The notes under the pieces are model-generated. The model searched no databases, had not been told where the DNA came from, and worked only from the letters and a program-made list of their open reading frames with translations. Of a stretch of DNA of 64,000 nt, positions 41,889-49,836 are shown piece after piece. The stretch comes from DASZHJ01 sp035604335 (GTDB taxonomy: Bacteria; Pseudomonadota; Alphaproteobacteria; ATCC43930; CGMCC-115725): contig DATNIT010000249.1 of NCBI GenBank assembly GCA_035604335.1, forward strand, positions 1 to 64,000, in the 5' to 3' direction. How positions within the stretch are numbered: position 1 is the stretch's first letter; every line of letters starts with the position of its first letter. The translations under genes and the position numbers were made by a program.

Positions 41889-42317
41889 ATGAAAGCGACC
41901 GTGGTCGAGCAGGATTTCGCCGTGGCGCCGCAAGTCACGGCGAGCGACATCGCGGACCTCGCGAAGGAGGGCGTGAAGACGCTGATCAACAACCGTCCGG
42001 ACGGCGAAGAGCCAGGTCAGCTCGCCTCCGCCGATGCGCGCGCGCAAGCGGAGAAGCTCGGCCTGCAGTACATCTATCTGCCTGTGCGCACCGATGCGAT
42101 CACCGCCGCCGACGTCGATGCCTTCGCTCGCGCCCTCAAGAGCAGCCCAAAGCCGATCCTGGCTCATTGCCGGTCGGGCACGCGCTGCTATCTGCTGTGG
42201 GCGGCGACGCAAGCGGCCCAGGGGAAAGACGTGAATCAGCTGGTGATGCGCGCCGCCGGCGACGGCTACGACCTGCGCGTCCTGCCCGACTTGCTGCGCC
42301 GGATCGGCAAGGGTTGA
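41889..42317 (+). CDS. DUF442 / TIGR01244 family sulfur transferase-phosphatase-like protein
   Basis: A 142-residue single-domain protein of the DUF442 (PF04273) family, which has a dual-specificity-phosphatase-like fold and is found alone or fused to a persulfide dioxygenase (Blh-type). The active-site loop is ILAHCRSGTRCYLLW; the general-acid region and N-terminal VAPQVTASDIADLAKEGV and VKTLINNRPDGEEP match. It likely handles sulfur or phosphate on a small molecule in sulfide detoxification, but no persulfide dioxygenase is adjacent. The gene starts 22 bp after the polA stop, behind GAAGGAGGCTGCC, and may be co-transcribed with polA. Confidence 0.85.
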   Translation: MKATVVEQDFAVAPQVTASDIADLAKEGVKTLINNRPDGEEPGQLASADARAQAEKLGLQYIYLPVRTDAITAADVDAFARALKSSPKPILAHCRSGTRCYLLWAATQAAQGKDVNQLVMRAAGDGYDLRVLPDLLRRIGKG

Positions 42318-42531
42318 GCGGCGCGAGTCTCGCAAGCCGCCTGATCTCGACGCTGCACCGACCACGCCGGCGCTGATCTTTCTTGCGCCGTGGCCACGCC
42401 GTCGAAATGCCGCGAGCATTGTATCGCGACATCGCGGGAAGCAAGCCTGCCTTGCTCGGCTCGATTGCAGCTTGCGCAGTGATGCGCGCGAGTCAGAATT
42501 GGTGCTCCCTTCTTCTCTGAGGAGACTCCTC

Positions 42532-42993
42532 ATGCAACAGCGTCTCGATGCCAACAAGATCGCACCCGAGGGCTACAAGGCCATGTCGGGACTTCAGGCT
42601 TACGTCACGGGTTGCGGCCTCGAGCCCTTGCTGCTCGAGCTCGTGAAGATCCGCGCGTCTCAGATCAATGGCTGCGCCTTCTGCATTGCCATGCACACCA
42701 AGGATGCGCGCAAGATGGGCGAGAGCGACGAGCGGATGCATCTTCTCAATGCCTGGGAAGAAGCGCCGGTGTTCAGCCCACGGGAGCGCGCGGCGCTTGC
42801 CTGGACCGAAGCGGTGACGCTGGTGACGCAAGGGCACGCGCACGACGCCGTCTATGAGGAGGCGCGCAAGCACTTCTCGGAGAAGGAGCTGGTCGACCTC
42901 ACCTACGCGGTGATGGCGATCAATGCCTGGAACCGGCTCGCAATCGCTTTCCGCAAGCAGCCGATCGTCGCCCGCGCCAGCGCCGCCGCCTGA
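42532..42993 (+). CDS. carboxymuconolactone decarboxylase / AhpD-like protein
   Basis: A 153-residue all-helical protein of the CMD/AhpD-like fold. The redox motif CxxC is in ASQINGCAFCIAMHTKDA, with the proton-relay-type histidine (MH) four residues on, as in alkylhydroperoxidase D-like proteins that reduce peroxides. ATG 42532 is preceded by CTGAGGAGACTCCTC, an excellent site. It is followed 23 bp later by an SDR-like gene on the same strand; the two make a plausible operon often seen with ECF sigma factors, though none is here. The 214-bp gap upstream (42318-42531) shows only the leader. Confidence 0.88.
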   Translation: MQQRLDANKIAPEGYKAMSGLQAYVTGCGLEPLLLELVKIRASQINGCAFCIAMHTKDARKMGESDERMHLLNAWEEAPVFSPRERAALAWTEAVTLVTQGHAHDAVYEEARKHFSEKELVDLTYAVMAINAWNRLAIAFRKQPIVARASAAA

Positions 42994-43016
42994 ACGGCGC
43001 CGCGGAGCTGGAGCCC

Positions 43017-43943
43017 ATGCGGGTCTTTGTTGCAGGTGCCACCGGCGTCATTGGCACGCGAGCCGTGCCGCTGCTGATCGCGGCCGGCCATGAGGTGATG
43101 GCGCTCGGCCGCAGCCCGGAGAAACGCCGACAGCTCGAGCGCGCGGGTGCCCAACCCGTGGCGGTCGATTTGTTTTCGCCGCAGGACGTGCGCGGCGCGG
43201 TCGCCGGCCACGACACCGTGATCAACCTCGCGACCCACATACCCCCGGGCATGCGCGCGCTGTTGCCGGGCGTGTGGCGCGAGAACGATCGCCTTCGGCA
43301 AACCGCGTCGGCAATCCTGGCCCAGGCGGCGCTCGCCGGCGGGGCGCAGCGGTTCATCCAGGAATCCTTTGCACCCGTCTACCCCGCGCGCGGCGAGCGC
43401 TGGATCGACGAGAGCGTGCCGCTCGCGCCCGCGCCGTTCAATCGCTCGATCCTGGACGCGGAGCGCGCCGCGGAACGGTTCACCTCCGGCGGAGGCATCG
43501 GGGTCGTGCTCCGCTTCGGCGCCTTCTATGGGCCGGACGCCGCCCACGTGCTCGACCTCATCGGAATGGTCCGGCGCGGCTGGGCGCCGATGCCGGGGTC
43601 AGCGGAGAGCTTCATTTCGTCCGTCTCGCACGACGATGCGGCGGGCGCGGTCGTCGCCGCGCTCGGCGCGCGGTCGGGCGCCTACAACGTGGTCGACGAC
43701 GAGCCGCTGAGCCATCGGGATTACGTGGATACGCTGGCCGCGGCGCTCGGCGTCGCGCCTCCGCGATTGCCGCCGCCCTGGGCCGCGCGGCTGTTCGGGT
43801 CCATGGGCGAGATGCTCGCGCGCTCGCTCCGCATCTCGAACAAGAGACTCAAACAGGGGACGGGCTGGCAGCCGAGATACCCGAGCATGCGCGAGGGGTG
43901 GCCCGCGGTGGTTACGGAATTGAGTCTAGTCAAAGCTACGTAG
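43017..43943 (+). CDS. NAD-dependent epimerase/dehydratase-family (atypical SDR) protein
   Basis: A 308-residue protein with an N-terminal Rossmann fold: the glycine motif is VAGATGVIGTRAVP, followed by the strand FVAG and ALGRSPEKRRQLERAGA. The central part has DTVINLATHIPPG and a possible active-site tyrosine region (ESFAPVYPARG) without the classic YxxxK lysine, so it belongs to the atypical SDR group (NmrA/epimerase-like). Reaction unknown. It follows the AhpD-like gene and ends 154 bp before pckA, which is on the other strand; that gap contains the second copy of the palindromic repeat. Confidence 0.8.
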   Translation: MRVFVAGATGVIGTRAVPLLIAAGHEVMALGRSPEKRRQLERAGAQPVAVDLFSPQDVRGAVAGHDTVINLATHIPPGMRALLPGVWRENDRLRQTASAILAQAALAGGAQRFIQESFAPVYPARGERWIDESVPLAPAPFNRSILDAERAAERFTSGGGIGVVLRFGAFYGPDAAHVLDLIGMVRRGWAPMPGSAESFISSVSHDDAAGAVVAALGARSGAYNVVDDEPLSHRDYVDTLAAALGVAPPRLPPPWAARLFGSMGEMLARSLRISNKRLKQGTGWQPRYPSMREGWPAVVTELSLVKAT

Positions 43944-43966
43944 GCTGGCTGCTGCGCAACGGCGCC

Positions 43967-44068
43967 ATCCCCCTCACCCACCCCCGGGCTCCGCGACCCG
44001 GGGGTCGCTTCGCTCGCTAAGCCTGCGCAACCCTCTCCCCGAGGGGAGAGGGAAGGGTGAGGGGGCGC
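43967..44068 (-). repeat. REP-like palindromic intergenic element, copy 2
   Basis: This copy lies between the SDR gene and pckA, in opposite orientation to that at 9762-9856. On the minus strand it reads GCGCCCCCTCACCCTTCCC, then a perfect 10-bp hairpin (CCCTCTCCCC / GGGGAGAGGG) and GGCTTAGCGAGCGAAGCGA, a second hairpin (CCCCCGGG / CCCGGGGG) that differs from the one in copy 1, and GGGTGAGGGGG at the end. The shared blocks and variable second hairpin suggest a mobile or amplified palindromic family. It sits at the convergent ends of two genes and may also act in transcript termination. Confidence 0.85.
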
Positions 44069-44097
44069 TCTAATCTCTTGGAAGAAAAAAGTTGGAC

Positions 44098-45717
44098 TCA
44101 GTCCGCCGCGTGGACGCCCGCCGCCGCCACGTCGCGGGTCACGTGGGACTTGAAGCGCTCGAAGTTCTTCTCGAAGCGCTTGGTGAGCTCGCGGGCGGTG
44201 TCGTCGTAGGCGGGTTTGTCCGACCAAGTGTCGCGTGGATTCAAGACATCGTGCGGTACGCCCGGGCAGGCCTGGGGCACGTGCAGACCGAAAAACGGAT
44301 CCCGCTTGGTCGCGACGTCCTTGAGCTTGCCGTCGATCGCCGCGCGCACCAGGGTGCGCGTGTGCTGGATCTTCATGCGCTGCCCGACGCCATAGGCGCC
44401 GCCGGACCAGCCGGTGTTGACGAGCCAGCAGTGGGTCTTGTGCTGCCGGATGCGCTCGCCCAGGAGCTTCGCATAGACCGAGGGATGGCGCGGCATGAAG
44501 GGCGCGCCGAAGCAGGTCGAGAACGTCGCCTGCGGTGCGTTCCCGAGGCCACGCTCGGTGCCGGCGACCCGCGCCGTGTAGCCCGAGAGGAAATGATAGG
44601 CCGCCTGGTCCGGCGTCAGCCGAGCGATCGGCGGCAGCACGCCGAAGGCATCCGCCGTCAGCATGATCACGTTCGCGGGATGCCCGGCAACGCCGGTCAG
44701 GCTCACGTTCGGGATGAAGTCGATGGGATAGCAGGCGCGCGTATTCTCGGTGAGGCTGTCGTCATCGAGATTGGGCTCGCGCGTCGCGGGGTCCAGCACG
44801 ACGTTCTCGAGCACGGTGCCGAAGCGGCTGACCGTCGCGTAGATCTCGGGCTCGGCCTCGGGCGAGAGCCGGATCACTTTCGCATAGCAGCCACCTTCGA
44901 AATTGAAGAGCCCCGTGGGGCTCCAGCCGTGCTCGTCGTCGCCGACCAGCGTGCGCGTGCCGTCGGCGGAGAGCGTCGTCTTGCCGGTGCCGGAGAGGCC
45001 GAAGAACACCGCGCTGTCGCCCTTGGGCCCGACGTTGACGGAGCCGTGCATCGGCAGCACGTCGCGCGGCGGCAGCAGGTAGTTCAGGAGCCCGAACACC
45101 GATTTCTTGATCTCACCCGCGTAGCGCGTGCCGCCGATCAGCACCAGCCGCTCGGTGAAATTGACGAGGATGAAGACCTCGGAGTGCAGCTTATCGACCG
45201 CGGGCGTCGCCTCGAAGTACGGCAGATGGACGATGGTGAAATCGGGCCGGAAGCTCTTGAACTCGGCGTGCGTCGGGCGCAGGAACATGTTGCGCGCGAA
45301 GAGGCTGTGCCAAGCGCTGTCGCTCACCAGCCGCACCGAGAGCCGGTATTCGGGATCGGCGCCGGCGAAGCAATCCGTGACGAACGCCTCGCGGCCCTGA
45401 AAATTCGCGAGCATGCGGAGCTTCAGGCTCTCGAACACCTCGGGCGAGACGCGCTGATTGATCGCATTCCAGTCGACCTCGCCCTCGGTCCCGGCATCGG
45501 CGACGATGAACTTGTCGCGCGGCGTACGGCCGGTGTGCACCCCGGTCAGCGCAACGAACGCGCCGCCGGCCGCGATCTCGCCCTCCGCCCGCCGGACGGC
45601 GTGCTCATAGAGCATTGGAACGCTGAGGTTCCAATGCTCGGTCGCGAGCTTGCGAAAGCCGTGGTGGTCGAGGCCGATGCTGCCCTTGAGTCCGACCTCT
45701 CTCGATGTTCCGTCCAT
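44098..45717 (-). CDS. pckA: phosphoenolpyruvate carboxykinase (ATP)
   Basis: A 539-residue ATP-dependent PEP carboxykinase that decarboxylates and phosphorylates oxaloacetate to PEP, the first step of gluconeogenesis. The nucleotide P-loop is GLSGTGKTTLSAD, the metal-binding histidine region is MHGSVNVG, and the substrate loop TGVHTGRTPRDKFIV and YAGEIKKSVF lysine are intact. Length is standard. It lies upstream and divergent from the HugZ/ChvI region, the order seen in many Alphaproteobacteria, where ChvI controls pckA. Transcription probably starts in the ~90-bp gap above 45717; I could not pick a convincing promoter. Confidence 0.97.
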   Translation of the reverse strand: MDGTSREVGLKGSIGLDHHGFRKLATEHWNLSVPMLYEHAVRRAEGEIAAGGAFVALTGVHTGRTPRDKFIVADAGTEGEVDWNAINQRVSPEVFESLKLRMLANFQGREAFVTDCFAGADPEYRLSVRLVSDSAWHSLFARNMFLRPTHAEFKSFRPDFTIVHLPYFEATPAVDKLHSEVFILVNFTERLVLIGGTRYAGEIKKSVFGLLNYLLPPRDVLPMHGSVNVGPKGDSAVFFGLSGTGKTTLSADGTRTLVGDDEHGWSPTGLFNFEGGCYAKVIRLSPEAEPEIYATVSRFGTVLENVVLDPATREPNLDDDSLTENTRACYPIDFIPNVSLTGVAGHPANVIMLTADAFGVLPPIARLTPDQAAYHFLSGYTARVAGTERGLGNAPQATFSTCFGAPFMPRHPSVYAKLLGERIRQHKTHCWLVNTGWSGGAYGVGQRMKIQHTRTLVRAAIDGKLKDVATKRDPFFGLHVPQACPGVPHDVLNPRDTWSDKPAYDDTARELTKRFEKNFERFKSHVTRDVAAAGVHAAD

Positions 45718-45808
45718 CCGCGCGTTTCCTCAATGTCGACTTATTGGTTTGGACCATAGCCGAGCACCGCCGCTCTCACAATCGGGCTCGGGTGCCCCGC
45801 GAACGGGG

Positions 45809-46528
45809 TCAGGACCTCGATAATTCCCCGCTGCTCAGAGCCGTCCGAAGCGCCTCGGCAGCGAGGCTCGGAACAGGCACGGCGAGCCGCGCGATCGACC
45901 CTGCCCGGCGCAGGTCCAGCCCCTCCGGGTCGATGCCCGTGATTCGCCAGCCGCCGCCGTCGAGTCCGAGGGACTGCACCGCAGCATCAACCATCTTGGC
46001 GTCCGCATTCACCGCGGCAAGAGTTGCGGCTTCCTCGCGGGCGAAGCTGCCGTCCGGTGTCACCAGAAGGTCACGCGTATCTACCCAATGGATCCGGCCA
46101 AAGCCCGCGACCAGGTGAGCCCGCGTAATGCCGATGCGGTGGAGATGGAAATCGGCGAATCCCGCATAGAGCTCCGCCGCCGGATGCTGCGCGAGGAAGC
46201 GGTCCCTGAGGCGAGAATCCTCGACCGGAGCGGCCTCGCCCAGAACCGTCACCCGCGGACCCGTGAGCGGGTCGTCCAGGCCTTGGGTTCCGTCGAACAG
46301 CAGCGAGACCCGCCGCTCGGCCTTGATGTTCTTGGCGTGCTCGGAAAGATCCGAGATCAGCAAGAGCGGCGATGCGTCGTGATCGAGCGCCACCAGGACC
46401 AGGGACGCGAAGGGCCAGCCGCCCTGCGACGTCGCAAGCGCGGCGCGGTCCGTCGCCCGCATGACCGCGCGCGCTCGTCGGGCGGGCGTATCGGCTTGGG
46501 GTGCGTTGCTGGAAGCGGGCTGAGCCAT
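45809..46528 (-). CDS. HugZ-like pyridoxamine-5'-phosphate-oxidase-fold protein
   Basis: A 239-residue protein with a split-barrel flavin/heme-binding fold (PNPOx-like, ~residues 20-165: ALATSQGGWPFASLVLVALD, LLLISDLSEHAKNI, DPLTGPRVTVLGEA) followed by a DUF2470-type C-terminal domain (VNADAKMVDAAVQSLGLDGGGWRITGIDPEGLDLRR). This pairing is that of heme-binding HugZ and related heme-utilisation proteins; whether this member degrades heme is not shown. ATG 46528 is used; an ATG nine codons earlier (46555) is possible. It is divergent from chvI and runs toward pckA on the same strand as pckA, with a 91-bp gap. Confidence 0.82.
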   Translation of the reverse strand: MAQPASSNAPQADTPARRARAVMRATDRAALATSQGGWPFASLVLVALDHDASPLLLISDLSEHAKNIKAERRVSLLFDGTQGLDDPLTGPRVTVLGEAAPVEDSRLRDRFLAQHPAAELYAGFADFHLHRIGITRAHLVAGFGRIHWVDTRDLLVTPDGSFAREEAATLAAVNADAKMVDAAVQSLGLDGGGWRITGIDPEGLDLRRAGSIARLAVPVPSLAAEALRTALSSGELSRS

Positions 46529-46699
46529 GCCGACGGCGATCTTAGCGGAGCCCATCCGCGCGGCAAACGGGCCTTTGGCCGGCAAGCTGGCTCGTTCGGG
46601 GGAGCGGGGTTGAAACGGCGGGCAAAGTGAGTAGTTTGCTCGCCCTATGTCGGATTCCCGCCCAAAAGGTGCCACAGTGACAGTGGAGACTCGGTCGTG

Positions 46700-47455
46700 A
46701 TGAAGGGGACTCCGGGGCAACCCTCGCGGACCCCGCCCGCACAGCAGAAGGACCGACTCGTGGGCAGCACCATTGCGCTGGTCGATGACGACCGCAACAT
46801 CCTGACCTCCGTCGCCATGACCCTGGAGGCGGAGGGCTTCACCGTGCGCACCTATGCCGATGGCGCCGAGGCGCTCAAGGCGATCCAGCAGCAGCCGGTC
46901 GACCTCGCGATCCTCGACATCAAGATGCCGCGCATGGACGGCCTCGAGTTGCTCTCGCACCTGCGCAAGCAAAGCAAGATGCCCGTGATCTTCCTGACCT
47001 CCAAGGACGACGAGGTCGACGAGGTCCTGGGCCTGCGCATGGGCGCCGATGACTACATCAAGAAGCCGTTCTCCCAGCGGCTGCTGATCGAGCGCATCCG
47101 TGCCTTGCTGCGTCGCGGCGACATGGCGCGCGGAGGCGAAAGCGAGAGCGAGCCTGTGATCCAGCGCGGCGACCTCCTGCTCGATCCCGCGCGCCACCAA
47201 TGCACGTGGAAAGGCGAGAGCGTCGATCTCACCGTCACGGAGTTCCTGATCCTGAAGGCACTGGCGCTGCGCCCCGGCCACGTGAAGAGCCGCGACCAGC
47301 TCATGGACAGCGCCTACGGCGAGCACATCTACGTCGACGACCGCACGATCGACAGCCACATCAAGCGGCTCCGGAAGAAATTCAAGTCGGCGGACGATGA
47401 ATTCTCGCAGATCGAGACACTCTACGGGGTGGGCTATCGCTACCGCGACCGATGA
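46700..47455 (+). CDS. chvI: ChvI-type response regulator (OmpR family)
   Basis: A ~251-residue OmpR/PhoB-type response regulator. The receiver domain has TIALVDDDRNILTSV, the phospho-acceptor aspartate in DLAILDIKMPRMDG, the switch FLTSKDDEVDE and lysine in YIKKPFSQ; the winged-helix domain has LTVTEFLILKALALRPG and YVDDRTIDSHIKRLRKKF. The ILTSV opening and LTSKDDEVDEV segment are those of ChvI, the envelope-stress and acid-response regulator of Rhizobiales. ATG 46700 is annotated; GTG 46760 (VGSTIAL), preceded by AAGGACCGACTC, matches the family start better. It is co-transcribed with chvG, which overlaps its end. Confidence 0.92.
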   Translation: MKGTPGQPSRTPPAQQKDRLVGSTIALVDDDRNILTSVAMTLEAEGFTVRTYADGAEALKAIQQQPVDLAILDIKMPRMDGLELLSHLRKQSKMPVIFLTSKDDEVDEVLGLRMGADDYIKKPFSQRLLIERIRALLRRGDMARGGESESEPVIQRGDLLLDPARHQCTWKGESVDLTVTEFLILKALALRPGHVKSRDQLMDSAYGEHIYVDDRTIDSHIKRLRKKFKSADDEFSQIETLYGVGYRYRDR

Positions 47456-49139
47456 TCCCCGCGCCGGCGCCGGGCACGACCGGGAGGGACCGGCTCCGAG
47501 CGCCGAGCCGCGGGAAGCCGCCGGTCGCCGCGCGAAGCGACGGAGGCGGCGGCTCTCGCCGCTCACCCGCCGCATCCTCGCGGTCAATGTCGCGGCCTTG
47601 GCCCTGCTCGGCCTCGGACTCCTCTACCTCGGCGGCTACCGCACCAGCCTGATCAACGCGCAACTCGACGCGCTCCAGACCCAGGGGGAGATCTCGGCCG
47701 CGGCGCTGGCGGAGGGCGCGGTGTACGAGACGCCTGGCGAGCCCGAATACCTGATCCCTGAACTCGGCCGGCAGATGCTGACGCGGCTGGTCGAGCCGGC
47801 CAAGACGCGCGCGCGGCTGTTCGATGCCGCGGGCACGCTGGTGGCCGACAGCCGCTGGCTCCCAGGCCCCGGCGATACGGTACAGGTGGAGGCTTTGGAG
47901 GCACCCGACGCCGAGAACTCGCCCGCGCGCCTCAGCGAGAGGATCCTCAACAGCGTGCGGCGCCTGCTGCCGGCGTCGACGGACTATCCGCCGTATGTCG
48001 AGTACGTCGCGCCCACGGCCCAGGATTATACCGAGGTCGCGGCGGCTCTCGAAGGCGAGGCGGCCCGCGCCGTACGCCGCGATCGCCAGACCGGCGAGCT
48101 CGTGCTCAGCGTCGCCGTGCCGATCCAGCGCTACAAGAAAGTTCTGGGCGCGGTGCTGTTCTCGAGCGGCAGCCACGACATCGAGCGCGCGATCCACCAG
48201 GTGCGCCTGGAGATCCTGAAGGTGTTCCTGATCGTGCTCAGCGTGACGGTGCTGCTGTCGATCTATCTCGCGGGCACCATCGCGCGGCCGATCCGGCGGC
48301 TTGCCATCGCGGCCGAGCGCGTGCGCCGCGGCCATGGGCGCCAGGTGGCGATCCCCGATCTCACCGACCGAAAGGACGAGATCGGCGAGCTCTCGGGGGC
48401 GCTGCGCGAGATGACCGATGCGCTCTGGCGCCGGATGGACGCGATCGAGCATTTTGCCGCCGACGTCGCTCATGAGATCAAGAACCCGCTGACGTCGCTC
48501 AAGAGCGCGGTCGAGACCGTGGCGCGCGTCACCGATCCCGAGAAGCAGCGTCGGCTGCTCAACGTGGTGGTCGAGGACGTCGCGCGCTTGGACCGGCTGA
48601 TCAGCGACATCTCCGACGCCTCACGGCTCGACGCCGAGATGAGCCGCATCGAGCTCGAGCCGGTGCCGTTGGCCGACATGCTGCGGGCGCTGGTCGACGT
48701 GCACGAGGCCGCCCAGAAAGAAGGCGCGCCGGGGCTCGAGCTGGTGCTGCCGCTGGGCCCCGCCAAGTCGGCGCTCACCGTGCTCGGCATGGAAAGCCGG
48801 CTCGGCCAGGTGTTCCGCAATCTCATCACGAACGCGATCTCGTTCAGCCCGCCCGGCGGCACGATCCGGATCGCCGCCGAGCGCGACGGCGATTTCGTCC
48901 GCGTCACCGTGGAGGACGAGGGCCCCGGCATTCCCGAGGGCAAGCTCGAGGCGATCTTCGATCGCTTCTATACGGAGCGGCCCGCCGGCGAGAAATTCGG
49001 GACCCACAGCGGCCTCGGCCTCTCGATCTCCAAGCAGATCGTCGAGGCCCACAACGGCACCATCCGCGCCGAGAACCGCCGGGACAACCAAGGCGGCACC
49101 GTCGGCGCCCGCTTCATCGTCGAGCTGCCGGCGGCGTGA
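47397..49139 (+). CDS. chvG: ChvG-type sensor histidine kinase
   Basis: A 580-residue membrane sensor kinase and partner of ChvI. After a basic N-terminus (~residues 1-55, ending RRRRLSPLTRRI), TM1 is ILAVNVAALALLGLGLLYLG; a periplasmic sensor domain with AEGAVYETPGEPEYLIPEL follows, then TM2 near FLIVLSVTVLLSIYLAG and a HAMP segment. The H-box is ADVAHEIKNPLTSL, the N-box NLITNAISFS and the G boxes DEGPGIP and GLGLSIS. ATG 47397 lies within the chvI coding sequence (59-bp overlap), and few other in-frame starts exist before TM1. ChvG senses acidic pH or cell-envelope state in Agrobacterium and Sinorhizobium. Confidence 0.92.
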   Translation: MNSRRSRHSTGWAIATATDDPRAGAGHDREGPAPSAEPREAAGRRAKRRRRRLSPLTRRILAVNVAALALLGLGLLYLGGYRTSLINAQLDALQTQGEISAAALAEGAVYETPGEPEYLIPELGRQMLTRLVEPAKTRARLFDAAGTLVADSRWLPGPGDTVQVEALEAPDAENSPARLSERILNSVRRLLPASTDYPPYVEYVAPTAQDYTEVAAALEGEAARAVRRDRQTGELVLSVAVPIQRYKKVLGAVLFSSGSHDIERAIHQVRLEILKVFLIVLSVTVLLSIYLAGTIARPIRRLAIAAERVRRGHGRQVAIPDLTDRKDEIGELSGALREMTDALWRRMDAIEHFAADVAHEIKNPLTSLKSAVETVARVTDPEKQRRLLNVVVEDVARLDRLISDISDASRLDAEMSRIELEPVPLADMLRALVDVHEAAQKEGAPGLELVLPLGPAKSALTVLGMESRLGQVFRNLITNAISFSPPGGTIRIAAERDGDFVRVTVEDEGPGIPEGKLEAIFDRFYTERPAGEKFGTHSGLGLSISKQIVEAHNGTIRAENRRDNQGGTVGARFIVELPAA

Positions 49140-49150
49140 GAGGCGGCCAA

Positions 49151-49179
49151 TTGACAGCTGCGCTGCTCACCCTTAATTT
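49151..49179 (+). promoter_or_regulatory. sigma70-type promoter of the toxin-antitoxin operon
   Basis: TTGACA at 49151-49156 is a perfect -35 box and TAATTT at 49174-49179 a near-consensus -10, with exactly 17 bp between them. It lies 12 bp after the chvG stop and 28 bp before the antitoxin start, so the toxin-antitoxin pair has its own transcription start inside the chvG-hprK block. A 12-bp palindrome lies directly downstream. Confidence 0.7.
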
Positions 49180-49184
49180 TACAT

Positions 49185-49196
49185 CCGTTATAACGG
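49185..49196. promoter_or_regulatory. operator-like palindrome CCGTTATAACGG
   Basis: A perfect 12-bp inverted repeat sits between the -10 box (49174-49179) and the antitoxin start codon (49207), overlapping the expected transcription start. AbrB/MazE-type antitoxins bind such short palindromes to repress their own operon, so this is the likely autoregulatory operator. The only evidence is position and symmetry. Confidence 0.6.
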
Positions 49197-49206
49197 CGGG
49201 TGCAAG

Positions 49207-49431
49207 ATGCTCAAACTCAAGGTGACCAAGGTCGGCAATTCCAAGGCGCTCATCCTCAACAAGGAGGCGGTCGCGCGTCTCAAGGTCGAGGAGGGCGACA
49301 CGCTCTGCCTGACCGAGGTGCCTGGCGGATACCGCCTGACGGTGGACGATCCCGAGTTCGAGCGCCGCATGACCTCGGCGCGCAAGATGGCGAAGAAGTG
49401 GCGGCCACTGCTGCGCGAGCTCGCGAAATAG
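49207..49431 (+). CDS. AbrB/MazE/SpoVT-family antitoxin
   Basis: A 74-residue protein. The N-terminal ~45 residues form a swapped-hairpin AbrB DNA-binding domain: MLKLKVTKVGNSKALILNKE and then AVARLKVEEGDTL, with the conserved VGNS turn. The basic C-terminus (RRMTSARKMAKKWRPLLREL) is probably the toxin-neutralising tail. It is followed after 3 bp by a Doc-type gene, and it has its own promoter and palindromic operator. It should repress its own operon as a dimer and be removed by proteolysis. Confidence 0.85.
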   Translation: MLKLKVTKVGNSKALILNKEAVARLKVEEGDTLCLTEVPGGYRLTVDDPEFERRMTSARKMAKKWRPLLRELAK

Positions 49432-49434
49432 CGC

Positions 49435-49824
49435 ATGGACTACGCGTGGCTCTCCGCCCGCGACGCCCTGGCAATCCACGAAGAACAGCTGGCGGAACAT
49501 GGCGGCGCCGATGGCGTGCGGGACGCCGGCCTCTTGGAATCCGGGCTCGCGCGCCCGAAAAATCTGCTCGCCTACGGTAAACCGGACTTTGCGGATTTAG
49601 CCGCCGCCTACGCCGCCGGCGTCGCGCGCAACCATCCCTTCGTCGACGGCAACAAGCGGACGGCTTGGATGCTCGCGGTCGTCTTCCTCGACCTCAACGG
49701 CCTCGATCTCGACGCCGATATCGTCGATGCCCTCCAAGCGATGCTCGCGCTCGCCGAAGGCCGCATCGACGAGCGCGCCTTCGCCGCCTGGATGCGGCCG
49801 CAGCTCAAACCGCATCAGAGCTGA
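49435..49824 (+). CDS. Doc-family toxin (Fic/Doc fold)
   Basis: A 129-residue toxin of the death-on-curing (Doc) family, which phosphorylates translation factor EF-Tu. The catalytic motif HPFVDGNKRTAW keeps the histidine, acidic residue and NKR of the Fic/Doc active site; the N-terminal DALAIHEEQLAEHGGADGVRDAGLLESGLA is the standard Doc opening. Doc is normally paired with Phd; here the partner is an AbrB-type antitoxin. ATG 49435 is 3 bp after the antitoxin stop. The two genes sit between chvG and hprK, where related genomes usually have none, so they were likely acquired. Confidence 0.9.
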   Translation: MDYAWLSARDALAIHEEQLAEHGGADGVRDAGLLESGLARPKNLLAYGKPDFADLAAAYAAGVARNHPFVDGNKRTAWMLAVVFLDLNGLDLDADIVDALQAMLALAEGRIDERAFAAWMRPQLKPHQS

Positions 49825-49836
49825 CCGATCGCGCCC

